Program-made: the position numbers and the translations under genes
Notes under the pieces: generated by a model
Seen by the model: the letters and a program-made list of their open reading frames with translations, nothing else
Told to the model about the DNA's origin: nothing
Databases searched by the model: none
Shown: one piece after another, positions 44,257 to 53,873 of the stretch
Numbering within the stretch: position 1 is the stretch's first letter
Layout of the letters: each line of letters starts with the position of its first letter
Source of the DNA: Vibrio tritonius
GTDB lineage: Bacteria > Pseudomonadota > Gammaproteobacteria > Enterobacterales > Vibrionaceae
DNA: 64,000 nucleotides
Direction: 5' to 3'
NCBI RefSeq assembly: GCF_001547935.1
Contig: NZ_AP014636.1
Coordinates: 1,674,001 to 1,738,000, forward strand

Positions 44257-44868
44257 CATTGCAAATTTGTCATTAGATAAAAAGTGGTCGATTTGATTCG
44301 CAACTTCATCGCTATAGAGTAGTGTCAGGTGAGTATTATTGGTCTCGATATGATCACTCATTCCCGGGATTTGGGTCTCTGCAACAGAAACTGTGCCATC
44401 AGAAGAAATATCAAAGCCAAATATAAGAGGCATGACTCCCCAAGCCATATTACCGGCTATGCACCCCAATTTTTGCGGGAAATGCCACTGGTTATCATGA
44501 GGTTCGAGTCCGAATTCTTTAGCATCGCCCAAAATTCCACTCATACCTAATTCATCTATCGCACGAACAATAGCAGCACCCTGCATGGGAGAACCAAGAG
44601 TCACGACATGAGAGACTGTATCTAATGTTGGTTGACGAGCAGCAAGGTACTTTTGAATAATCAATCCACCAAGACTATGTCCTATTAGTGCATTCGGTTG
44701 GTCAGGACTTAACGCATCATCAATGCTTTTAAAAAGAAGGTCAGTATCGATGGTTACTGTACTGAAATTGAGCACATGGGTCGAATACCCGAGTTTCTCT
44801 AGCTTTAACTTAAGTGGCTGCATTACCAGCGCATTCATATATAACCCGTGCAGAAGAACAATATTCAT
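44242..44868 (-). CDS. Alpha/beta hydrolase (lipase/PGAP1-like)
   Basis: 208 aa. HG oxyanion motif in VLLHGLYMN (about 4-12), nucleophile elbow GHSLGG (Ser about 65), Asp in DGTVSV and His in NTHLTLL. Small triacylglycerol-lipase/esterase-like fold without a lid domain or signal peptide. Substrate unknown. It is separated from poxB by a terminator, so it is probably its own transcript. Confidence 0.85.
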   Translation of the reverse strand: MNIVLLHGLYMNALVMQPLKLKLEKLGYSTHVLNFSTVTIDTDLLFKSIDDALSPDQPNALIGHSLGGLIIQKYLAARQPTLDTVSHVVTLGSPMQGAAIVRAIDELGMSGILGDAKEFGLEPHDNQWHFPQKLGCIAGNMAWGVMPLIFGFDISSDGTVSVAETQIPGMSDHIETNNTHLTLLYSDEVANQIDHFLSNDKFAMKKAG

Positions 44869-44901
44869 TATTTTCCCTAAAACTAGCAGCAGATAACTTG
44901 G

Positions 44902-44940
44902 AGGGAAAAAAACACCCCCACCAAAACGGCAGGGGCGATG
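44902..44940 (-). terminator. Intrinsic terminator of poxB
   Basis: On the minus strand CGCCCCTGCC pairs (with G-U pairs) with GGTGGGGGTG around a short T-rich loop, followed by seven T. Confidence 0.8.
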
Positions 44941-44970
44941 TTTATCGTCTTTACAAGCAATCGAACAGAA

Positions 44971-46698
44971 CTAACGCAACCAGTTGGTTTTGCTTAGCTC
45001 AATGATCTCATCACCTCGGCCGTTAATAATGGCTTTCATCATATAGATGCTGAAGCCTTTGGCGTGTTCCAGTTTAATTTGTGGTGGCATAGCAAGTTCT
45101 TGTTTTGCTGTATCGACCTCTAAGACAACTGCACCGGGAAAGTTAAATGTTTCACTCAATGCTCCAGGCAACGCTTCAGGGTCGGATACGTGTATGCCTT
45201 TTATTCCACACGCCTCTGCAATTTTAGCAAAGCTTGGGTTTTGTAGATCAGTATCATCTGATAAATAGCCACTTGCTTTCATTTCCATAGCAACAAAACC
45301 AAGAGAACGGTTATTAAAGACGATAATCTTGATGGGCAAATTCAATTGTTTCAGTGACAATAAATCCCCCATTAACATCGAAAAACCACCGTCTCCACAC
45401 ATGGCAACCACTTGGCGTTGGCGATCGAACGCTTGAGCCCCCATCGCTTGCGACATGGCATTCGCCATCGAGCCATGGTTAAAAGAACCGATTAAACGAC
45501 GTTTGCCATTCATCTCTAAATAACGAGCCGCCCAGACGGTTGGTGTGCCTACATCACAAGTAAATACAGCATCTTTCGCGGCTTGCTCACTAATTAAGCG
45601 AGCGAGATACTGAGGGTGAATCAGCCCATGACTGGTTTTACCGTTGGCTAAATCGTCCAAACCTTTACGTGCTTCTTTATAATTAGCTAAGCAGCTGGTT
45701 AAGTGTTTTTCAGAACGGTCTTCTTTGATAAGCGGTAACAATGAACTAATCGTACTGCGAGAATCCCCAAGGACACCAAACTCAATTTGAGTATGGCGTC
45801 CCAATGAAGCAGGATTGCTGTCTATCTGAACAATTTTGGCATTGTCTGGGTAAAATGCACGATATGGGAAACTCGTACCAATGAGCAGCAACGTATCGGC
45901 TTCACGCATCGCATGATAGCCTGAAGCAAACCCAATTAAGCCTGTCATACCCACATCGTAAGGGTTATCGTACTCAATGTACTCTTTACCCCGCAGAGCA
46001 TGTACGATAGGCGCTTTTAGTTTAGCCGCCAAAGCGACCACTTCTTTATGAGCCCCTTTGACTCCAGCCCCAACCATGATAGTCACTTTGCGGCTGTCGT
46101 TTAAATAAGCCGCTAACTGTTCCAAATCGGGTTGTTGTGGAGCATAAAAAGCAGGTTTAGGCAGGCTCCATTTAGCCTCAACCCCCTCTGGCATTGCTTT
46201 AAGAGCAACATCTCCGGGCAACACCAGTACAGCAACGTCGTTATGTAAGATGGCTTGGCGCATTGCCGTTTCTAATAAATAAGGCATTTGCTCTGGATTG
46301 GAAACTAACTCACAGAAAACACTACATTCTTTAAATAGTTCCTGTGGGTGAGTCTCTTGGAAATAGTTGGTACCTATTTCTGAAGACGGAATATGTGCTG
46401 CAATAGCGAGCACTGGAACTCGATTGCGGTGGCAATCATACAAACCGTTAATAAGGTGCATATTACCTGGTCCACAAGATCCCGCACAAACAGCCAACTC
46501 ACCAGATAAGTGAGCTTCTGCCCCCGCAGCAAAGGCAGCCACTTCTTCGTGACGAGTGCCCAACCACTCAATTTCACCTATTTTACGTAGACTGTCACTT
46601 AAGCCATTAAGTGAATCGCCAGTCACGCCCCAAATTCGTTTAACACCGGCTTGGCAAAGCGTATCGGCGATAAAATAGGCAATTGTAGAATTACTCAT
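44971..46698 (-). CDS. poxB: Pyruvate:ubiquinone oxidoreductase (pyruvate oxidase) PoxB
   Basis: Thiamine- and FAD-dependent peripheral membrane enzyme converting pyruvate to acetate and CO2 and passing electrons to ubiquinone. 575 aa from the ATG at 46698 (GGAGAG RBS); the upstream in-frame ATG at 46713 overlaps that RBS. Seen: catalytic Glu in [20 protein letters not shown] region [30 protein letters not shown] motif [30 protein letters not shown] (in pieces), and a C-terminal membrane-binding segment. An FNR-like sequence lies about 105 bp upstream. Confidence 0.93.
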   Translation of the reverse strand: MSNSTIAYFIADTLCQAGVKRIWGVTGDSLNGLSDSLRKIGEIEWLGTRHEEVAAFAAGAEAHLSGELAVCAGSCGPGNMHLINGLYDCHRNRVPVLAIAAHIPSSEIGTNYFQETHPQELFKECSVFCELVSNPEQMPYLLETAMRQAILHNDVAVLVLPGDVALKAMPEGVEAKWSLPKPAFYAPQQPDLEQLAAYLNDSRKVTIMVGAGVKGAHKEVVALAAKLKAPIVHALRGKEYIEYDNPYDVGMTGLIGFASGYHAMREADTLLLIGTSFPYRAFYPDNAKIVQIDSNPASLGRHTQIEFGVLGDSRSTISSLLPLIKEDRSEKHLTSCLANYKEARKGLDDLANGKTSHGLIHPQYLARLISEQAAKDAVFTCDVGTPTVWAARYLEMNGKRRLIGSFNHGSMANAMSQAMGAQAFDRQRQVVAMCGDGGFSMLMGDLLSLKQLNLPIKIIVFNNRSLGFVAMEMKASGYLSDDTDLQNPSFAKIAEACGIKGIHVSDPEALPGALSETFNFPGAVVLEVDTAKQELAMPPQIKLEHAKGFSIYMMKAIINGRGDEIIELSKTNWLR

Positions 46699-46804
46699 AA
46701 GACAACTCTCCATTGATTGGATTGATGATGTAAAAGTAACACCGGAGCATTTGTTAAAAATTTGTGCTCAATGTCTCATTTTTATCTTCCTCCCTGTTCA
46801 CTAC

Positions 46805-46818
46805 TTGTTCAAGATCAA
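46805..46818. promoter_or_regulatory. FNR-like site upstream of poxB
   Basis: TTGTTCAAGATCAA against the consensus TTGAT-N4-ATCAA: one mismatch. A link to oxygen control of pyruvate oxidase is plausible but unproven. Confidence 0.4.
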
Positions 46819-47412
46819 TTTATTTGAATTTTTGCAATATTTTTTTATAAACGCGCCTTTTTTATACTCAAATAGAATAAAAAAGCATCGTTATATGGAT
46901 TTCTTTATGTAACGGATAGAAAACTAGGTTGCATATCATTGATAGTGATATCGATCTTAAGCACAAAAAGAGCTACACGACTGATAAAAATCGGATAAAC
47001 AGCACTAAAGCAGCGCAATTTTGTTGCATCACATCAAAAAAATGGGTAACTATTCTAAGACTAGGGAATTGTGGCAAATCAAAAACGCCCCTAAATCAAT
47101 TAGACTAGTAAATACAAAATATCTAGTAGGAAAAACTAGTTAGCAGGGCTGTGCTTAAAATTTATCTCACCTAAAAGTAAACTTACCTCTTACTTTTTCA
47201 AAGCTAAGAATGTTTTATTATGCACACATAGTGAATACACAAACAATCAACAGTGCAAATACGACAACGCAACTGCGACATTTTGCCAAATTGTCATCGA
47301 ATGAGAATATCGGTAAATGTCGTATTTTTAGCTCCAAATGCTACAAAATAGATAAATTGGATACGAAAAGTAGTGAAAATTGTTGTTGCAAGGTTAATAA
47401 ATAGCTCATTAC

Positions 47413-47428
47413 AGTGATGTAGATCACA
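47413..47428. promoter_or_regulatory. CRP-like site upstream of the symporter gene
   Basis: AGTGATGTAGATCACA matches TGTGA-N6-TCACA at nine of ten positions, 109 bp before the start codon. Confidence 0.6.
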
Positions 47429-47537
47429 TCTATTAGTTATGGATTGCATTTTGTTTTTTGATTTTTGAACTTGCCTGCTAACCTGCCGCTCGCTTCGAAA
47501 TGATGTCGAAGTGAATAAATAATAAGGAGTGTTCAGA

Positions 47538-48839
47538 ATGAATACCAAAAAACCAATGTCTTTAACCGCTCGGGTTATTCTTGGTATGGTTGCCGGCATA
47601 TTGACTGGATTCGTTATTCGTAGCCTTTTCGCTCAATACAGTTTCGTTGATACTTACATCGTCAATGGACTATTCGAAGTCGGCGGCAAAATCTTTATAG
47701 CCAGCTTGAAAATGCTCGTGGTACCTCTCGTGTTTGTCTCTTTGGTGTGCGGCACTAGCTCACTAAAAGATCTTTCTACTTTAGGTCGCATGGGTGGCAA
47801 AACGCTGGGACTTTATGTCATTACTACTGCCATCGCCATTACATTGGCACTGATCATGGGGAATGTTTTTCACCCAGGGGCAGGTGCTGATCTTACCGCT
47901 GCAAGCTCGTTTAAATCAGCTGAAGCACCATCATTGGTCAAAGTTCTCATTGATATGTTCCCAACGAACCCTATCAGTGCAATGGCCGAGGGTAACACTC
48001 TGCAAGTGATCGTTTTCGCCCTATTATTTGGTGTTGCAATCAGTGTTGCGGGTGATGCAGGTGAACGTGTAGCAAGCTTCTTTAATGATCTAAATGAAGT
48101 TCTAATGAAACTGGTTACGCTATTGATGCAAGTTGCGCCTTACGGTGTGTTCTTCCTCATGGCAAAGCTGTTTACAGGTTTGGGACTAAGTGCCATCTGG
48201 AACCTAGCTGCTTATTTCGCAGTGTTGGTTGGTACATTACTCATTCACGCATTCGTCACTTATAGCGTAATGCTAAAAGGTTTTACGGGTCTGAGTCCTA
48301 TCGCGTTCTTCCGTAAAATGGAAGATGCGGTGATGTTCGCATTCTCTACAGCTTCGTCGAATGCAACACTCCCTGTCACGATGGAGACAGCAACGCAACG
48401 TCTTGGTGCACAGAACAAAATCGCATCATTCACTATTCCACTTGGTGCAACAGTGAATATGGACGGTACAGCGATAATGCAAGGTGTTGCAACCGCATTT
48501 ATCGCCCAAGCGTTCAATATCGACCTGTCCATGACGGACTACCTAATGGTTATCATAACAGCCACATTGGCATCTATTGGTACTGCAGGGGTTCCGGGCG
48601 TAGGTTTGATCATGCTTGCTATGGTACTAAACCAAGTTGGTCTACCACTTGAAGGTGTAGCACTTATCATGGGTGTTGACCGCCTACTTGATATGATTCG
48701 TACCGCGGTGAACATCACAGGTGACGCTTGTGTGACTTGTATCGTGGCGAAATCAGAAAATGCGCTAGACGAAAAAATCTTCAACACTGATGTAGAAACA
48801 TTAGAGAAGAAACAAAAAGTTGCAATTAGCAATGATTAG
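47538..48839 (+). CDS. Dicarboxylate/amino acid:cation symporter (DAACS family)
   Basis: 433 aa from the ATG at 47538, with AAGGAG eight nt upstream; the GTG at 47529 overlaps that RBS. Glutamate-transporter-homologue fold: eight TM helices and two re-entrant hairpins, with the hairpin motif FSTASSNATLPVT (about 270-285), NMDGTAI (about 310) and GTAGVPGVG. It couples uptake of a dicarboxylate or amino acid to Na+ or H+. Substrate not certain. Monocistronic with its own terminator. Confidence 0.92.
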   Translation: MNTKKPMSLTARVILGMVAGILTGFVIRSLFAQYSFVDTYIVNGLFEVGGKIFIASLKMLVVPLVFVSLVCGTSSLKDLSTLGRMGGKTLGLYVITTAIAITLALIMGNVFHPGAGADLTAASSFKSAEAPSLVKVLIDMFPTNPISAMAEGNTLQVIVFALLFGVAISVAGDAGERVASFFNDLNEVLMKLVTLLMQVAPYGVFFLMAKLFTGLGLSAIWNLAAYFAVLVGTLLIHAFVTYSVMLKGFTGLSPIAFFRKMEDAVMFAFSTASSNATLPVTMETATQRLGAQNKIASFTIPLGATVNMDGTAIMQGVATAFIAQAFNIDLSMTDYLMVIITATLASIGTAGVPGVGLIMLAMVLNQVGLPLEGVALIMGVDRLLDMIRTAVNITGDACVTCIVAKSENALDEKIFNTDVETLEKKQKVAISND

Positions 48840-48867
48840 TTGCATCTAATCATGGTTAATTAACAAT

Positions 48868-48910
48868 CAAAAAACATCCTTGTCACTAATGGCAAGGATG
48901 TTTTTTATTA
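48868..48910 (+). terminator. Intrinsic terminator of the symporter gene
   Basis: AAAACATCCTTG pairs with CAAGGATGTTTT around a 10-nt loop, then a T-run. Confidence 0.9.
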
Positions 48911-49030
48911 TTCAACTAAATTCATGGTTATGGTGCCTAAAAATCAAACTAAATTGATTTAGTTCACAATCGCTCAAGCAAAGAGTCCTTAGTATTTCAG
49001 TGTATTTAAATTTCACTGGAGCTAAAAGCA

Positions 49031-50470
49031 ATGAAGCGAACACTATATGGAGTGGTAGTTTTTCTCCTATATTTAATACCCACTGTCAGTCTCGCCTCTA
49101 CTAATTCTGATTCCGTACCTTCACTGACACACTCTTTAATTGGCTACACTGCTATCGCTATTTTTGTGATTGCTTATGCTGCGGTCATGTTAGAGGAATA
49201 TCTCAAACTTCATAAATCCAAACCTGTCCTACTTGCGGCTGGTTTAATTTGGGCTCTAATCGGCTGGGTTTACCAACAATACGGCCAGTCAGAGCTTGTA
49301 GAACATGCTATTGAACACAACTTGTTAGAATACGCAGAATTACTCTTATTCTTGCTTGTCGCTATGACGTATATAAATGCAATGGATGAACGCGGCGTAT
49401 TTGATGGACTTCAATCGTGGATGTTGAAAAAGGGTTTCAATTTCCGCATGTTATTTTGGGTAACAGGCTTTCTAGCCTTTTTTATATCCCCAATAGCCGA
49501 CAATTTAACAACCGCTTTATTAATGTGTACCGTTGTTATGAAACTCGGTGGAGATAATAAACGCTTTGTCAACTTGTCCTGTATAAATATAGTTGTCGCA
49601 GCCAATGCTGGCGGCGCCTTCAGCCCATTTGGGGACATCACTACCTTGATGGTATGGCAAGCTGGCAATGTTGAATTTAGTCAGTTTTTCGATCTCTTCG
49701 TACCATCCGCGGTTAACTACTTAGTTCCCGCTTTGATCATGTCGGTATTTTTGCCAAAAGAAAAGCCAGCCAGTGTGAAAATGGCAACTGAAGTCAAACG
49801 CGGTGGTTTAATTATCGTTGGGCTATTTGTTTTCACTATTATTACCTCGGTGGTTTTCCACTCATTATTCGACTTTCCGCCTGTCATTGGCATGATGCTG
49901 GGTCTTGCTTATTTGCAGTTCTACGGTTTCTACCTAAGAACCACTTTCGACCGCGCCGTTGAAAAACGCAAAGCCAAAGCTGAGTTAGAACATGATGAAG
50001 AAATGCTCCAAAAAATGGGCTCGATAGTACCGTTTGATGTTTTTCAGCGTATAGCTCGTGCCGAGTGGGATACCCTACTATTTTTCTATGGCGTGGTGAT
50101 GTGTGTCGGTGGTTTAAGCTTGCTTGGTTATCTATCAATGGCTTCAGAAATCATGTATACCCAATGGAACCCCATCGTCGCGAATATAACCATCGGTGTT
50201 CTCTCTTCTATTGTAGATAACATTCCGGTGATGTATGCGGTACTCACCATGGAGCCCATTATGTCTCATGGTAACTGGTTGTTGGTAACGCTGACGGCCG
50301 GGGTTGGGGGGAGTTTACTTTCCATTGGTTCCGCAGCAGGCGTGGCTCTCATGGGGGCCACCAAAGGCCAATATACCTTTGGTAGTCATTTAAAATGGAC
50401 ACCGGTTATTTTATGTGGATACGCAGCAAGCATCCTTGCTCATCTATTTATTAACAGTTCTTTGTTCTAA
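49031..50470 (+). CDS. nhaD: Na+/H+ antiporter NhaD
   Basis: 479 aa; hydrophobic N-terminus (MKRTLYGVVVFLLYLIPTVSLAS) that may be cleaved, then about twelve TM helices. NhaD/ArsB-like features: FISPIADNLTTALLMCTVV, VAANAGGAFSPFGDITTLMVW, SSIVDNIPVMYAVL and GGSLLSIGSAAGVALMG. NhaD proteins extrude Na+/Li+ at alkaline pH in halophilic gammaproteobacteria. Followed by a foldable RNA-like segment and a terminator. Confidence 0.93.
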   Translation: MKRTLYGVVVFLLYLIPTVSLASTNSDSVPSLTHSLIGYTAIAIFVIAYAAVMLEEYLKLHKSKPVLLAAGLIWALIGWVYQQYGQSELVEHAIEHNLLEYAELLLFLLVAMTYINAMDERGVFDGLQSWMLKKGFNFRMLFWVTGFLAFFISPIADNLTTALLMCTVVMKLGGDNKRFVNLSCINIVVAANAGGAFSPFGDITTLMVWQAGNVEFSQFFDLFVPSAVNYLVPALIMSVFLPKEKPASVKMATEVKRGGLIIVGLFVFTIITSVVFHSLFDFPPVIGMMLGLAYLQFYGFYLRTTFDRAVEKRKAKAELEHDEEMLQKMGSIVPFDVFQRIARAEWDTLLFFYGVVMCVGGLSLLGYLSMASEIMYTQWNPIVANITIGVLSSIVDNIPVMYAVLTMEPIMSHGNWLLVTLTAGVGGSLLSIGSAAGVALMGATKGQYTFGSHLKWTPVILCGYAASILAHLFINSSLF

Positions 50471-50481
50471 ATAACGGTTGC

Positions 50482-50657
50482 TAATTATGCTCCAGTTGTA
50501 CGCATTAGGCAGATACTAATAAGCAACCCCCTTTGCCAAGGATGGCAAAGAGCAGCCCTATGGATGGGGGTTAAACGAGTCTGCATTAAGCGTTTTGAGG
50601 TTATCAGGAGCTAATTAATAACAAGCACTTTACTGATTACTCAGTAAAGTGCTTTTT
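50482..50657 (+). ncRNA. Candidate structured RNA (3' UTR or sRNA) with terminator
   Basis: Nested complementary segments: TAATTA + GCTCC (50482-50493) with GGAGC + TAATTA (50607-50617); ACGC (50500) with GCGT (50590); GCAGA (50509) with TCTGC (50580); AACCCCC (50525) with GGGGGTT (50566); TTTGCC with GGCAAA around the loop AAGGAT (50532-50549). A second CCC-TATGGAT-GGG hairpin can form inside. The two GGA motifs in hairpin loops resemble CsrA-binding sites. An intrinsic terminator follows at once. No known RNA family is recognised; it could also be a palindromic DNA repeat. Confidence 0.45.
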
Positions 50658-50658
50658 A
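50622..50658 (+). terminator. Strong intrinsic terminator downstream of nhaD
   Basis: Fourteen-bp stem AAGCACTTTACTGA / TCAGTAAAGTGCTT with TTAC loop, followed by TTT. It is about 105 bp upstream of the MetE-like gene, so it ends nhaD/ncRNA transcripts or acts as an attenuator. Confidence 0.88.
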
Positions 50659-50763
50659 CTAACATGAATTTTTCTCATACTCTTCATGCAAATCTATCAC
50701 TTCTATTTTTAAGCTTAACCCTCTAATTTAAATCTAATTTCTTTCTGTTTAGAGGCGCCCCCT

Positions 50764-51930
50764 ATGTCAATCAAACCTCCATTTCGCGCTGATGTCGTTG
50801 GCAGCTATTTACGTCCCGACTATCTTCATACCGCTCGTAAAGACTTTGCTCAAGGCAATCTGTCTCAACAAGAGCTAACCGCTATCGAAGACAAAGCCAT
50901 CACTGAATTGGTTCAACGTCAAAAAGAAGCGGGATTAAGTGTTATTACCGACGGTGAATTTCGTCGTAGCTGGTGGCATCTGGATTTCATGTGGGGGCTC
51001 AACGGCGTAGAAAAGAAAGCCATCGATAGTGGTTACAATTTCTCTGCAATGAAAACTCGTGCAGAAAGCGTGCAATTAACAGGTAAAATCAGTGGTGAAA
51101 ACCATCCATTTATTGAGCACTTCAAATTCCTAAATCAATTTGCTGAAGAAGGAATTGTACCTCGTTTAACCATTCCTGCGCCGGCGCAGTTTTTGAAAGA
51201 ATTAGAGCGAGAAGGCAACCGCGAACAAACCCAAGCGGTTTACCCTGATGTAAAAGAACTTATCAAAGATATTGCAGCCGCATACCGCACTGTCATTGCA
51301 GAAGTATACGCTGCAGGCTGTCGTAACTTACAATTTGATGATTGTACTTGGGGCATGTTAACCGACCCGAAAGTTCAACAATCAGCAGCACAAGCCGAAG
51401 TTGCCCAGCACGCTTCTTGTGGCTGTGGTCATGACCACGGCGTTGTCGCTGAGAATGGCCTAGAATCACTGCTCAATAAACTATTAGAAGTGAATAACCT
51501 CGCTCTGGATGGGACACCTGAAGATCTCGTTACCGCAACTCACGTTTGTCGTGGTAACTATCGCTCAACTTGGGCGGCAAGTGGTGGTTATGGCCCAATC
51601 GCACATGTACTGTTTGCCAAAGAAAACATTGATGCGTTCTATCTTGAATTCGACACGGATCGTGCTGGTGATTTCTCTCCACTAGCGCAAGTTGCACCAG
51701 GTAAGAAAGTAGTGTTAGGTCTCGTCTCCTCAAAAGTAGGTGAACTCGAAAACGCTGATGATGTGATTGCTCGCATCAAAGAAGCTAGTCGATTTGTGCC
51801 GCTAGAAAACTTGTACCTCAGCACTCAGTGTGGTTTTGCTTCTACTGAAGAAGGTAACAATCTAACCGAAGAACAACAATGGGCGAAAATTGCCTTGGTA
51901 CGCGAAGTAGCTAAACGTGTCTGGGAATAG
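50764..51930 (+). CDS. MetE-like methyltransferase (cobalamin-independent methionine synthase C-terminal family)
   Basis: 388 aa, a single TIM-barrel of the MetE catalytic type, about half the length of full MetE (about 755 aa), like the YxjG/YitJ-type short proteins. Starts RADVVGSYLRP; keeps ITDGEFRRSWWHLDF, the FDDCTWGML strand, zinc-ligand candidates in HVCRGNYRS and CGFAS near the C-terminus, and an extra CGCGHDHG insert (about 220-227) that could bind metal. Probably transfers a methyl group to a thiol such as homocysteine. No MetJ box or known riboswitch was seen upstream. Confidence 0.87.
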   Translation: MSIKPPFRADVVGSYLRPDYLHTARKDFAQGNLSQQELTAIEDKAITELVQRQKEAGLSVITDGEFRRSWWHLDFMWGLNGVEKKAIDSGYNFSAMKTRAESVQLTGKISGENHPFIEHFKFLNQFAEEGIVPRLTIPAPAQFLKELEREGNREQTQAVYPDVKELIKDIAAAYRTVIAEVYAAGCRNLQFDDCTWGMLTDPKVQQSAAQAEVAQHASCGCGHDHGVVAENGLESLLNKLLEVNNLALDGTPEDLVTATHVCRGNYRSTWAASGGYGPIAHVLFAKENIDAFYLEFDTDRAGDFSPLAQVAPGKKVVLGLVSSKVGELENADDVIARIKEASRFVPLENLYLSTQCGFASTEEGNNLTEEQQWAKIALVREVAKRVWE

Positions 51931-51944
51931 ATAAAACTAAACTG

Positions 51945-51975
51945 ACAAAAGAGTCCATATTTGGACTCTTTTTTC
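51945..51975. terminator. Bidirectional intrinsic terminator
   Basis: AAAAGAGTCCA pairs with TGGACTCTTTT around TATT (51947-51957 with 51962-51972), T-run on the plus strand. Lies between the MetE-like gene and convergent ogt. Confidence 0.88.
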
Positions 51976-52020
51976 TTCGTGGTGAGACGAACAAAAGTAA
52001 ACGGCATACTATCGTCCTAT

Positions 52021-52506
52021 CTATTTACTCAGAGGTAATACCCCTTCTAACTCCAACAACGCTTGTTTGCGTTCCACACCACCAGCATAACCGGATAGCT
52101 GCCCATTTTTCCCCACCACACGGTGACAAGGGATCAACACTGAGATCGGGTTACGCCCATTAGCCGAACCTACGGCGCGCACCGCTTTAGGATTACCGAT
52201 CTGCTCCGCCAGGTCTTGATAAGAGCGAGTTTCACCGAAAGGAATGCTCATTAGTGCTCGCCACACTTGGCGCTGAAATACCGTACCATACAAACTTAAC
52301 GGGACAGTAAACGCATGGCGTTGCCTTGCAAAATATTGCTCTAATTGGCCCTTTGCCTGCTGCAATAAAGGAAAATCTTGCTCTTGCGTACCTAAATCTT
52401 CGGGGCGAGTCGTATGGGTTTCAAACCAAATCCCAGTAATTCCCTGCTCGTCACATTGAATAGTAATGAGACCGAGCGGGCTTTCATATTGACCAAAGTA
52501 TCTCAT
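52021..52506 (-). CDS. ogt: Methylated-DNA--protein-cysteine methyltransferase Ogt
   Basis: Removes O6-alkyl groups from guanine by transfer to its own Cys. 161 aa from the ATG at 52506 (MRYFGQYESPLGLI), in an ATGA overlap with the stop of ada-alkA. Active site PCHRVVG (Cys about 127), preceded by the HTH-like FQRQVWRALMSIPFGETRSYQDLA and AVRAVGSANGRNP. The in-frame extension to 52548 runs into the upstream gene and is rejected. Second gene of an alkylation-repair operon. Confidence 0.94.
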   Translation of the reverse strand: MRYFGQYESPLGLITIQCDEQGITGIWFETHTTRPEDLGTQEQDFPLLQQAKGQLEQYFARQRHAFTVPLSLYGTVFQRQVWRALMSIPFGETRSYQDLAEQIGNPKAVRAVGSANGRNPISVLIPCHRVVGKNGQLSGYAGGVERKQALLELEGVLPLSK

Positions 52507-53873
52507 GATAACCAATTCCAGCAGTGAAATGTTGCGTAACTCCCCCATGGAGATACAGACTTTGCGGTAACATTTGGCAATTGATGCATGGCCTTTTTCA
52601 CAATCAAATCACCTTCAAGAAAACAATCGACCTGCCCATCACCTCGTAACTGGGCATATTGCACTGTCCACGGACCAATTCCCTTAACATCCAGCCATTG
52701 TGTTACAGGCGCATCAGCATGCTCCACCATAAATTGCGCGAAACGTTTGAGGGTTTCTTTTCGCGAATTAGGCATGCGCAAAAAACTCAAATCCAAAGCA
52801 ACAATTTGTTCCGGCGTTGGAAAATACCATGGCTTAGGTTGACCTTCATAGCAAGTTTGAACCAATAAATTAAGTTGGCCGATTGCGCCCTTAATCGTGA
52901 CCTGCTGCCCTAATATAGCGCGTACGCCAGCCTCCCACGTGTTCCAAACTCCGGGTAATCGTATTCCTGAAAGCTTGACCAACCCAGGCTGACACTGCTC
53001 TAAATGTTGTTCAATCACATCGGTATCCGCATCTAAATCAAATTGGCGGCGAACTTGGCTAATTAGGTAACGAAGTTGGCGTATATCTTCTAACTCAAAG
53101 GTCAATTTCATATTCGAATTTTCTGAAGGAGATATACAAAACTTTATCTGTTGGCCTTTATGGAGCAAATGGCGTGAATAGGCAGTTTCCGTCACCTCTT
53201 CAATGCCATCAATCGCTCTAAGCGCATAGAAATCTCGCATATGCGTCCAGGCTAATTTGCCCTTATACGGCAATAAGATGGTATATTCACTTGTCGTACT
53301 ACTGTGTTGTCGTCTTAGTTGGGTAGGCGCCATCATAAAATGTTTGGAAAATGCATCATTAAAACGACGCAAACTATTAAATCCACAGGCAAACGCAATA
53401 TCGACAACGTTCATCGCACTGCGATGCAGTAACTGTTTAGCCAATAATAATTGCTGATAAAGGGCGTAGCGTTTAGGAGACATACCTAAATATTGATCAA
53501 ATAGCTGACGTAAATAACGCTCACTAATACCCAGCTTTTCGGCTAATTCAACCACAGAATGAGTCGTTAATATGCCCTGTTCAATGGCTTTCACAGCCCG
53601 TTCAAACGTGGTCGCAGTCCCCATCCAACGATAAGACTTAGGTGCACTGTCTGGATGACAACGTAAGCAAGGTCGATATCCTGCTTCTATCGCTTGCGCA
53701 GCAGTAAGGAAATAATCAACATTTTCTTCTTTCGGCAAATTAGCCGGACAGATCGGTCGACAAAAAATATGTGTCGTTTTGACCGCGATAAAGAAGATTC
53801 CATCAAAGCGAGAATCTCGACTTAATCGCGCTTGGCGAAACGCCTCTTTATCTATGTTTTGAATACTCTGCAT
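52503..53873 (-). CDS. Fused Ada regulator / AlkA 3-methyladenine glycosylase
   Basis: 456 aa combining (i) an Ada N-terminal zinc domain (about 10-80: FCRPICPANLPKEENV and RPCLRCHPD supply the Cys ligands that accept methyl from phosphotriesters), (ii) an AraC-type HTH (about 85-185), and (iii) an AlkA-like base-excision glycosylase (about 200-455) with AILGQQVTIKGA and a helix-hairpin-helix ending in GIGPWTVQYAQLRGDGQVD, catalytic Asp included. The C-terminal Ada methyltransferase is missing but is supplied by the next gene, ogt. Probably methylation-activated and autoregulated like Ada; this is inferred. Confidence 0.93.
   Translation of the reverse strand: MQSIQNIDKEAFRQARLSRDSRFDGIFFIAVKTTHIFCRPICPANLPKEENVDYFLTAAQAIEAGYRPCLRCHPDSAPKSYRWMGTATTFERAVKAIEQGILTTHSVVELAEKLGISERYLRQLFDQYLGMSPKRYALYQQLLLAKQLLHRSAMNVVDIAFACGFNSLRRFNDAFSKHFMMAPTQLRRQHSSTTSEYTILLPYKGKLAWTHMRDFYALRAIDGIEEVTETAYSRHLLHKGQQIKFCISPSENSNMKLTFELEDIRQLRYLISQVRRQFDLDADTDVIEQHLEQCQPGLVKLSGIRLPGVWNTWEAGVRAILGQQVTIKGAIGQLNLLVQTCYEGQPKPWYFPTPEQIVALDLSFLRMPNSRKETLKRFAQFMVEHADAPVTQWLDVKGIGPWTVQYAQLRGDGQVDCFLEGDLIVKKAMHQLPNVTAKSVSPWGSYATFHCWNWLS

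Larger units (their letters stand above)
46699..47537. other. Divergent intergenic region poxB / symporter
   Basis: No gene of convincing size. AT-rich. Contains an FNR-like sequence TTGTTCAAGATCAA (46805-46818, 9/10), clustered CTAGT/ACTAG elements near 47105-47140 that can form a small hairpin, and a CRP-like site (47413-47428) before the symporter gene. Confidence 0.5.

Noticed and set aside
50525..50576. Integron attC site
   Set aside because: A GTTAAAC string resembles the R' core, but the complementary RYYYAAC end and the L boxes are missing, and there is no cassette array.
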